Shown: positions 23,416-29,926 of the stretch, piece after piece
Position numbering within the stretch: the first letter of the stretch is position 1
How the letters are laid out: each line of letters begins with the position of its first letter
Source: an uncultured Candidatus Melainabacteria bacterium
Lineage (GTDB): Bacteria; Cyanobacteriota; Vampirovibrionia; Gastranaerophilales; Gastranaerophilaceae
DNA length: 34,240 nt
Direction of reading: 5' to 3'
Assembly: GCA_934754425.1 (NCBI GenBank)
Contig: CAKVIN010000023.1
Location: forward strand, 1-34,240
Notes under the pieces: model-generated
Databases searched by the model: none
The model's input: the letters and a program-made list of their open reading frames with translations, nothing else
What the model was told of the DNA's origin: nothing
Position numbers and translations under genes: made by a program

Positions 23416-24078
23416 ATGAAAAAAGCAATAATTTTATTATCAGGTGGCTTAGATTCTTTAGTTGCACTAGGATATCCTCAAAAAGAATATACTATAGAAT
23501 TGGCATTAACTTTTGATTATGGGCAAAAATCCGTAAAACAAGAAATTGAAGCATCAAAAAAGTTAGCGCAATATTATAGTGTTAAGCACAAAATAATAAA
23601 ACTTGATTGGTTAAAAGAAATCTGTAAAACTGCTCTTGTTTCTGATAAAGATATTCCAACTGAAGATTTGGGTACGCTGGAAAGTGCTGCATCTGTTTGG
23701 GTCCCAAATCGAAATGGATTGTTTTTAAATATTGCAGCTTCTTTTGCTGACTCATTCGGGTTTGATTATATTTTGTTTGGTGCAAATAAAGATGAGGGTA
23801 CAACTTTTCCGGATAATACTGAAGAATTCCGCAAACATGTTTCAGAAGTTTTTGAAACCTCAACTCTAAAGAAGCCTAAAGTCGTTGCACCCTTGATTAA
23901 TTACTCCAAGGATGATATAGTAAAAATTGCGATGCAGAATTCAATGCCGTTGGAGTATTTACACAGTTGCTATTCGTCTGGTGATAAGCATTGTGGTAAG
24001 TGTGAGTCTTGCAGACATTTGAAAAATGCATTAATAAAAAATAATGGGGAAAAATATATAAAGATTTTATTTGAGTGA
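23416..24078 (+). CDS. queC: 7-cyano-7-deazaguanine (preQ0) synthase QueC
   Basis: A 220-residue adenine-nucleotide alpha-hydrolase-fold enzyme that converts 7-carboxy-7-deazaguanine to preQ0 with ATP and ammonia, a step of queuosine synthesis. The PP-loop SGGLDS is at residues 9-14. ALTFDYGQKSVKQEIEASKK, WVPNRNGLFLNIAASFA and GANKDEGTTFPDN are family blocks. The zinc site is CYSSGDKHCGKCESC near the C-terminus, all four Cys present. It is 6 bp after the HEAT gene and followed 4 bp later by a DUF366 gene. No other queuosine gene is visible. Confidence 0.96.
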   Translation: MKKAIILLSGGLDSLVALGYPQKEYTIELALTFDYGQKSVKQEIEASKKLAQYYSVKHKIIKLDWLKEICKTALVSDKDIPTEDLGTLESAASVWVPNRNGLFLNIAASFADSFGFDYILFGANKDEGTTFPDNTEEFRKHVSEVFETSTLKKPKVVAPLINYSKDDIVKIAMQNSMPLEYLHSCYSSGDKHCGKCESCRHLKNALIKNNGEKYIKILFE

Positions 24079-24082
24079 GCTT

Positions 24083-24637
24083 ATGAAAACAAAATTAATT
24101 GAAGAAGAGATAAAATATATTGGTTCTCAATTAGCACCACATTGGATTTATAAAAATTTTAAACTTCAAGGTGATGCAATTGTTGCATTTATTGGAGAAT
24201 GTGAAGTTAAGTTGACCGAAATGGTTGATATAGAAGATGTTATAAACAATGAACCGATATACAGTAAATTGATGTTAAGTTTTATAACGGAGCAATTTGG
24301 TGTAGAACTTGTTGAAGGTGTTTTTAGACAAAGACTTTTGATTTGTATAATAAAAGAATTGCTAGAGGAACGTGGTGTTTTTGTTGTTAGAAAAGGTGAT
24401 GATTTGATGATAAATAATAGAAAATTATCAGTCTCTATTGCTACAAAATCAACTACGTCAATTCTTATTCATACAGGTCTAAATATTTTATCAGAAGGAG
24501 CTCCGGTAAAGGCTTCCGGTTTGACAAGTGAATTAGGTATAAATGATATAAAAGAATTTGCAATTGAGGTTATGAAGCGTTATTCGGAAGAAATTGAGGA
24601 TATAAAATTAGCAAGTACTAAGGTTCGTGGAGTATAA
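24083..24637 (+). CDS. DUF366 family protein
   Basis: A 184-residue protein resembling the uncharacterised DUF366 family. The blocks are GSQLAPHWIYKNFKLQGDAI, VAFIGECEVKLTEMVDIEDV, the FRQRLLICIIKELLEE helix, VRKGDDLMINNRKLSVSIAT and LIHTGLNI near residue 133. It has no signal peptide, so it should be a soluble enzyme or binding protein. The ATG at 24083 fits the family N-terminus (MKTKLIEEEIKYIGSQL); an upstream TTG at 24071 overlaps queC. It is 4 bp from queC and 1 bp from the SPOR gene. A 7-deazaguanine link is inferred from context only. Confidence 0.82.
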   Translation: MKTKLIEEEIKYIGSQLAPHWIYKNFKLQGDAIVAFIGECEVKLTEMVDIEDVINNEPIYSKLMLSFITEQFGVELVEGVFRQRLLICIIKELLEERGVFVVRKGDDLMINNRKLSVSIATKSTTSILIHTGLNILSEGAPVKASGLTSELGINDIKEFAIEVMKRYSEEIEDIKLASTKVRGV

Positions 24638-24638
24638 G

Positions 24639-25265
24639 ATGGGGAAACAATTTGGTTATAAAAAATATATGAAAAAAGAAGCACAGAAAGATGATTCTTT
24701 GATAAAAATATTTGTTCTTTCATTTTTTGGAATGCTTCTCGTTTTTACATTTTTAATAAAATCATTTTCACCTTCAGTTGATACTTCTATAGGTGATTAT
24801 CAACAAGAAATATCAGATTCTCAGCAAGATGAAACAAAAAAAATTGTAGATGATAGATTATCAATGATTCAAAGTGAAGATCAAGGAAAGAGTTTTTCTG
24901 ATTTAATGAGTAAGGCTGATGATGTTCAAAAAGATACTTCTCAAAGTAATTCTAATCAAAATGTAGTTGTTGATAATTCTAATCAATCAAAAGAAGATAA
25001 TGTAGAAAACGTACAACCGGTTGCTCCAAAACCCGACCCAGTTTATAAAGTTTATGTTGGTACATACACTTCTGCAGAACAAGCAAAAGTTGCAAAAGAA
25101 ATAATTCAAGAATCTGGTAATGGATTGAATCCTATTGTTAAGTGTATAGGTTCAAACAACTATACATTACAAGTAGGACTTTTCAAAAGTAAACAAAGTG
25201 CTGAATCTTTATTGTATACTGTTCAACAAAACCATTTACCAGGAAGAGTTGTTCAAGAATATTAA
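24639..25265 (+). CDS. SPOR-domain membrane protein
   Basis: A 208-residue protein with a short basic cytoplasmic start, one membrane helix (IKIFVLSFFGMLLVFTFLIK, about residues 22-41), a low-complexity Ser/Gln/Asn/Asp-rich linker (about 45-130) and a C-terminal SPOR domain (YKVYVGTYTSAEQAKVAKEI to the end, with NYTLQVGLFKSKQSAESLL). SPOR domains bind denuded glycan strands at division sites, so a periplasmic cell-envelope role is likely. The ATG at 24639 follows GGAG; a GTG at 24627 lies over that Shine-Dalgarno. It is last gene of the HEAT-queC-DUF366 run. Confidence 0.86.
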   Translation: MGKQFGYKKYMKKEAQKDDSLIKIFVLSFFGMLLVFTFLIKSFSPSVDTSIGDYQQEISDSQQDETKKIVDDRLSMIQSEDQGKSFSDLMSKADDVQKDTSQSNSNQNVVVDNSNQSKEDNVENVQPVAPKPDPVYKVYVGTYTSAEQAKVAKEIIQESGNGLNPIVKCIGSNNYTLQVGLFKSKQSAESLLYTVQQNHLPGRVVQEY

Positions 25266-25329
25266 GCTTTGAAAATAAATCTTTACATCGTGCAATATTT
25301 TGATTAATTTTTCAAAGTTTGTGATACAT

Positions 25330-25335
25330 TATAAT
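25330..25335 (+). promoter_or_regulatory. -10 box upstream of the winged-helix gene
   Basis: TATAAT within GATACATTATAATAAG, about 55 bases before the ATG at 25391. No strong -35 box is seen. A CTTTGAAAA/TTTTTCAAAG dyad (about 25267-25317) precedes it and may end the SPOR transcript weakly. Confidence 0.5.
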
Positions 25336-25390
25336 AAGAAATCCGTTATGGGGAATTAAGACTATCATAGATTAGTATAGGAGATATTTG

Positions 25391-26011
25391 ATGCCTAATT
25401 ATTTGACGAAGGAAGAGATAAGACAGTGGAGAAGCTCACTCGAAAAAATAACACTGGAAGAATTTGCTGCCAGATTGGGAAAAGAGGTTGAAGAAAGTAA
25501 ACCGACTGAAGATGTAGTTGATATTGTTATGAAAAAAGGTACTTCTTCAAATACAAACTCTAAAATGAATGATGGTTTTTCACAAATTGCAGAACGTGCA
25601 TTTGAACGTGAACGTCAAATTTCTCATACACCGTTTTCGATTGGTAGAAATGAATTATTGAATAAAAAGAAGGTTCAAGAAATAGAATCATCTAAAAATG
25701 AACAAGATATAGTTTTACCAAAAAAACAAGAAGTCAAAGAAGTGGCTCCTTCTGTTTTGGAAACAGTTGATGATTTTGTTGCTCAAAAAGATATTCAAAT
25801 AACATTAAAGCGTTCACTTACAGACAGGGAACAAATGGTTTTTGATTATTTTTTGAATAATATTGGTAAAACTGTTTATGCAAAGGATTTAGCTAGTCTA
25901 TTAGATTTACCAAGAGATTATATTTATAAATACATAAAAAATCTACGTGCAAAAATTGAAGGTGACAATTTGAAAAATGTACCTTCTGGTGGATTTGTTT
26001 TAACAGAGTAA
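25391..26011 (+). CDS. Protein with C-terminal OmpR/PhoB-like winged helix
   Basis: A 206-residue protein. The N-terminus (about residues 1-30, LTKEEIRQWRSSLEKITLEE) is helical and the middle (about 35-135) is charged and disordered-looking. Residues about 142-206 read like the PhoB-class DNA-binding domain: LTDREQMVFDYFLNNIGKTV, YAKDLASLLDLPRDYIYKYI, KNLRAKIEGDN and the terminal PSGGFVLTE hairpin. There is no receiver domain, so it is not a standard response regulator. AGGAG precedes the ATG. It is followed after 3 bp by the DUF262-like gene, so the two probably work together. Confidence 0.75.
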   Translation: MPNYLTKEEIRQWRSSLEKITLEEFAARLGKEVEESKPTEDVVDIVMKKGTSSNTNSKMNDGFSQIAERAFERERQISHTPFSIGRNELLNKKKVQEIESSKNEQDIVLPKKQEVKEVAPSVLETVDDFVAQKDIQITLKRSLTDREQMVFDYFLNNIGKTVYAKDLASLLDLPRDYIYKYIKNLRAKIEGDNLKNVPSGGFVLTE

Positions 26012-26014
26012 TAT

Positions 26015-27106
26015 ATGAGAGTTGTTAATCTTCTTGAATTTTTGAATACGACAAAAGATTTGTACACATTGCGTTATGCAAAATGTGATGATGAGCTTGT
26101 GAATTTTCTCGATTTAATGACAGAAGATGAACAATTTACTCGTAGAATTGACTTAGGTTTGGTTTACGTTAATCAAAAAACATTCGATAGTTATACTATT
26201 GTTGATGGCATAAATCGAATATTGTCTTTATCTTTGTTGTTGCATGCTGTTTGTGAATGTTATAAAAAGACGACTGTTCAAAATGATAAAGCGATAAATA
26301 CTATAAGGAAAAAATATTTATTACATGGTGGACGATCTAAGCTAAGATTGAATGAAAAAGATGCTATTATTTACAATAAAATAATTAATGGTGAAAGATT
26401 ATCCGGACACGAGAAACAATCAAGAATGTTTATTTTGCTTCATAATTTTTGGTCTCAAATTAAATCTGAAAATCTTCAAGCTGCGCAAATTTTCACAATG
26501 TTAAAAAAAATTGAAATTACATTAGTTGAAACCGAAGGTGTTTCAAAAAGAAATCTTTATTATAAGTTAAATGAGAACAAGAATATAAATCAACTTGATT
26601 TGATAGGTGATTATCTCGCAGAAAATGGTTTAGATAATGAATGGAATAATATTAAAAATAAATATTTCTTAAATGAAGATGAAGTTTGTGTGTTTTTAAG
26701 AGATTTCTTTATTACTAAGTTTAATTACAAAAAGTTTAATTCTGAGCGTTTGTATGAGAGTTTTGTAAATTATTTTGAAACAATGATGCAATATATTCCT
26801 GAAGATGAAATTTTAAAAAGGATGAAAAATTCGGCTCTATTGTATCATAATATTATTAATGTAAATTTTGAAAATGATGAAGTCAAATCGGCATTTATTA
26901 ATATTAAAAAATTAAATGGTCAAGATACTTATGCGTATATATTAGATGTTTATGATGATTTTTCTAAGAATAATATTAGTGAATCCACTTTTATTGAAAT
27001 TTTAAACACAATAGTTGAATATCTTAGTAATCGTAATAAAAATGATAATAATATTGGTTTTAATGAATTAATTCAATATTTAAACGCATTTATTACTTGT
27101 AAATAA
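26015..27106 (+). CDS. DUF262/GmrSD-like protein with altered DGQQR motif
   Basis: A 363-residue protein. Residues 44-79 (RRIDLGLVYVN, then YTIVDGINRILSLSLLLHAV) follow the ParB-like DUF262 pattern, in which DGQQR is the hallmark; here it is DGINR (64-68), keeping Asp, Gly and Arg but not the two Gln. KYLLHGGRSKLRLNEKDAII and YYKLNENKNINQLDLIGDYL match later DUF262 blocks. There is no HNH (DUF1524) nuclease domain. DUF262 proteins often act in phage restriction (GmrSD, BrxU). The altered motif, the missing nuclease and the housekeeping setting argue for another role. No Shine-Dalgarno; likely coupled to the preceding gene. Confidence 0.6.
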   Translation: MRVVNLLEFLNTTKDLYTLRYAKCDDELVNFLDLMTEDEQFTRRIDLGLVYVNQKTFDSYTIVDGINRILSLSLLLHAVCECYKKTTVQNDKAINTIRKKYLLHGGRSKLRLNEKDAIIYNKIINGERLSGHEKQSRMFILLHNFWSQIKSENLQAAQIFTMLKKIEITLVETEGVSKRNLYYKLNENKNINQLDLIGDYLAENGLDNEWNNIKNKYFLNEDEVCVFLRDFFITKFNYKKFNSERLYESFVNYFETMMQYIPEDEILKRMKNSALLYHNIINVNFENDEVKSAFINIKKLNGQDTYAYILDVYDDFSKNNISESTFIEILNTIVEYLSNRNKNDNNIGFNELIQYLNAFITCK

Positions 27107-27149
27107 TATGTATCGGAAAATATATTAACAATAATTTTTTTAATCGTTT

Positions 27150-27155
27150 TATACT
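27150..27155 (+). promoter_or_regulatory. -10 box upstream of the 94-residue gene
   Basis: TATACT in CGTTTTATACTAATAG lies about 42 bases before the chosen ATG, with a T-rich, uncertain -35 region (TTTTTT near 27135). Confidence 0.4.
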
Positions 27156-27196
27156 AATAGTAGGGATTAAGTATGATTGGATTATGGAGGTTTATG

Positions 27197-27481
27197 ATGG
27201 CCGGAAAATTAGCCTTGCAAAATTATTGTCAGCAAGCATTTGATGAACTTTATATTGTAGATTCTATTGTTAATATGACAAAAAGCTCTTGTATGGAACA
27301 TGAATTTAACGGACAGTATTATGGTGCAAGCTGCGAATGTTCAAAAAAATTAAGCGCAGAACGAAACAACTATATCAACATGCTGACTATTTTGTCAGAA
27401 CGTATTTCGAATATTATTCATCTTAACGGGCTTATTGAGAACGAAACTCTTTTACAAGATAACTCCAACGATTGCTGCTGA
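27197..27481 (+). CDS. Small Cys-containing hypothetical protein
   Basis: A 94-residue helical protein with no family I recognise. Two helical segments (KLALQNYCQQAFDELYIVDS and ERNNYINMLTILSERISNII) flank a centre with three Cys and two acidic residues (CMEHEFNGQYYGASCECSKK), and it ends DCC. A metal- or redox-linked role is possible but unproven. The ATG at 27197 has GGAGG 6 bases upstream; ATGs at 27194 and 27173 are less suited. Its last 30 bp overlap the end of the convergent transporter gene. Confidence 0.62.
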   Translation: MAGKLALQNYCQQAFDELYIVDSIVNMTKSSCMEHEFNGQYYGASCECSKKLSAERNNYINMLTILSERISNIIHLNGLIENETLLQDNSNDCC

Positions 27482-28720
27482 TAAATAACAACTCAATGTA
27501 CCACAAATCAGTGCTCTTAAACCTAATCTTGCAAGATTTTTCTTTTGGTTTGGTGCAAGCTCTCCGATACCACCAATTTGAATTGCAATAGAACCAAAAT
27601 TACCGAAACTGCAAAGTGCAAAACTTGCAAGCATAAAACTTTTTGGAGTGATGATATCAGCAACGTGAGTTAATCCGACATAAGCAACCATTTCATTAAG
27701 TACAAGTTTTGTACCCATTAAAGCACCTACTATTGAAGCATCTTTGAGCGGTACACCAATAATAATTGCAAATATTGCGAATATTTTACCTAATATTAAT
27801 TTTAGTGATAAGTGGCTTAAGAATGCTAAGTGAGAACATCCCGGAATATATTTGTAACAGAACATACCGCCTAAACCTAAAATCCAATCAATGAATGCAA
27901 CAAGTGCAACTAGAGCTAGAATCATTGCTGTAACATTAATTGCAACTTTCATACCTTCTGAAGCACCGTTTGAAATTGCTTCAAAAACATTTGCGAAAGT
28001 TCTTCTTTTTGAAATTCTAATATTATCTCTTGTTTCCGGCTCAGCTGTTTCAGGGAATACAATTTTTGTTAAAATCATTGCTCCAGGGGCAGCCATAACT
28101 GATGAGGCAAGAATATAATGAGCTGGAATTCCCATTCCAATGTAAATCGGCATTATTGCGCCCGATATACAAGCCATGCTACCTGCCATTGATGCTAATA
28201 ATTCAGAGCGGGTAAGTTTTTCTAGATACGGTTTAATCATAATTTGCGCTGTAATTTGACCAACAAAAGAACTTGCTACGTTAGAAAGAGCTTCAGCACC
28301 TGAAATGTGCATGATTTTGTTCATTGCTTTGCCTAAAATTGCAACGACCCTTTGCATTATTCCGTAATAGTAAAGAATATTAACAAGTACCATCATGAAT
28401 ATATTTGTACAAATGAGTTGAACTGCAAAAATACTACTACCAGCTCCAAATAATTCTTCTAATCTCATGTTTTTAAGTAGAGGTCCAAAAACAAATAAAC
28501 CACCTTCTGTCGCAAATTCAAGGATTTTTTGAATAAAAAGACCTATCATAAGAAACATTTTTTGCCCGATTGGAACCTTAAATATAAAAACTGCTAATAA
28601 AACTTGTAGTAAAAACCCCATGCCTACAGTTTTATAATTTATTGCTTTTCTATTATTAGACATCATAAAAACAATTAAAAATATTACAACAATCCCAATA
28701 AGACCAACAAATCTTTCCAT
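27452..28720 (-). CDS. nupC: Concentrative (CNT) nucleoside transporter, NupC-like
   Basis: A 422-residue polytopic membrane protein with multiple hydrophobic helices from residue 3 on. CNT landmarks are FVFGPLL, ISGAEALSNVASSFVGQ, MAGSMACISGAIMPIYIGMG, GTKLVLNEMVAYVGL, FALCSFGNFGSIAIQIGG and GELAPNQKK. In the family it imports nucleosides with Na+ or H+. The TM4 motif GQTEAPL, whose Gln/Thr/Glu contact the ligand in Vibrio CNT, reads GQITAQI (154-160); the Glu of LNE and the Asn of the last motif remain. Substrate may therefore differ. Its 3' end overlaps a convergent gene by 30 bp. Confidence 0.9.
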   Translation of the reverse strand: MERFVGLIGIVVIFLIVFMMSNNRKAINYKTVGMGFLLQVLLAVFIFKVPIGQKMFLMIGLFIQKILEFATEGGLFVFGPLLKNMRLEELFGAGSSIFAVQLICTNIFMMVLVNILYYYGIMQRVVAILGKAMNKIMHISGAEALSNVASSFVGQITAQIMIKPYLEKLTRSELLASMAGSMACISGAIMPIYIGMGIPAHYILASSVMAAPGAMILTKIVFPETAEPETRDNIRISKRRTFANVFEAISNGASEGMKVAINVTAMILALVALVAFIDWILGLGGMFCYKYIPGCSHLAFLSHLSLKLILGKIFAIFAIIIGVPLKDASIVGALMGTKLVLNEMVAYVGLTHVADIITPKSFMLASFALCSFGNFGSIAIQIGGIGELAPNQKKNLARLGLRALICGTLSCYLSAAIVGVIL

Positions 28721-28886
28721 TTACACTCCTTGATAAACTATTATGGGACAATAATATCATAAATATTAAAAAAACTCTATTAAATTAATAATCTTTTTAT
28801 AAGCATTCAATAATTCATCAGGATTACTTCAAGCTAAACACTTTCGCAATGATATAGTGTAAATGCTACTAATAGAATGTATTATC

Positions 28887-29747
28887 TTAATTTACAAATA
28901 CATCATCCAATAATTTTATTCTAAATTGATTTCCAGCTGGAATAGATACATGTCCGCCTTTAGAGAAGAATGCGCAAATAGGAGATGTCAAAGTGTTTAA
29001 ACCCAGACATATCGTTCCATATGCGAAAGGAAATGGTGATAGTAATAGTGTAGAACCTTCTCCGCCCAGATTAATTGTTAAGGTCATCATTTTGTTAAAC
29101 ATTACTCTACCCCAATTTCCTTTTTGGTAAGTGGTTTTTAAATATGTTCTGTTACCTTTAATATTGTTAAGAAAAATCATTTTGTCGTCAGCTCTTGTGA
29201 TGTAAGCATTTATAGGAATTGTTTGACCTTTGTAAACCATTTTTTTAACTCTGATTACTACAAGTCCGCCATTACAAGTTATCTGTGGTTGGTGAACTTC
29301 TATAATTTCACCATAAAAAACTGTATTGGCTGGGATTGTATACTTTCTTTTTACTATTGGTTCTTTTGTGTAGAATTTAACAGAGTTTCCTTTGGCTAAC
29401 CAATCATTAATTTTTGTTGAATTAACAACATTTATAGTAGTTCCCCTACTAATTTTTATATTACCGGAAAGTGCCTTTGGTAATGAGTAATCAGGCTCTT
29501 TAGTTGGTATATTTATTTCTTTGTTTACTGCTTGTTGTGTTTCGTTTTTTTCAGAATTATTGTATTTAGAAATTTCCGGAAGAATTGGAAGTAGTTCTTC
29601 TGAATCTTCTGTATGCGTGTCTTGTTGTAATTTTGTTGAGTTATAATTTTTTCTAATATCATCATCAACAGTCATGTCTAGGTCAAAAGCAAAACAACCT
29701 TGACATGATAATAATATTATTAAATAAAATATTACAAAGTTTTTCAT
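28887..29747 (-). CDS. Secreted hypothetical protein
   Basis: A 286-residue exported protein. The signal peptide (MKNFVIFYLIILLSCQGCFA) could be cut after CFA; LLSC is a weaker lipobox. A charged linker (about residues 25-85) precedes a beta-rich domain with IKISRGTTINVVNSTKI, YTIPANTVFYGEIIEVHQP, GLVVIRVKKMVYKGQTIPIN, a hydrophobic Gly-rich stretch (INLGGEGSTLLLSPFPF) and a final IPAGNQFRIKLLDDVFV. The GT..V.IPA...GEI pattern is vaguely like surface or secretion beta-domains, but I assign no family. It lies on the same strand upstream of nupC (166-bp gap) and is divergent from the 684-residue gene. Confidence 0.68.
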   Translation of the reverse strand: MKNFVIFYLIILLSCQGCFAFDLDMTVDDDIRKNYNSTKLQQDTHTEDSEELLPILPEISKYNNSEKNETQQAVNKEINIPTKEPDYSLPKALSGNIKISRGTTINVVNSTKINDWLAKGNSVKFYTKEPIVKRKYTIPANTVFYGEIIEVHQPQITCNGGLVVIRVKKMVYKGQTIPINAYITRADDKMIFLNNIKGNRTYLKTTYQKGNWGRVMFNKMMTLTINLGGEGSTLLLSPFPFAYGTICLGLNTLTSPICAFFSKGGHVSIPAGNQFRIKLLDDVFVN

Positions 29748-29837
29748 ATTTTGAATGATAACATAAAAGCTAAAAGATACACTCCTCTTTTGATATGAGG
29801 TGATTTAAAGAATTTTTTTTGCTAAAAATTTAATTAA

Positions 29838-29857
29838 TTGTAACAAATTTGTCACAA
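29838..29857. promoter_or_regulatory. 20-bp near-perfect palindrome, possible operator
   Basis: TTGTAACAAATTTGTCACAA differs from a perfect palindrome at one symmetric position. It lies between the divergent genes at 29747 and 29927, a typical operator location. Confidence 0.42.
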
Positions 29858-29926
29858 ACTAGCAAATATATTTTTGTTTTGTTTTAAGATAAGTGTGTAG
29901 ACAGAAAATTTAGATTGGAAGAAAGA

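Noticed and set aside
26015..27106. Complete GmrSD/BrxU-type restriction system
   Set aside because: The hallmark DGQQR is altered, no HNH nuclease domain is present and no other defence gene is nearby.
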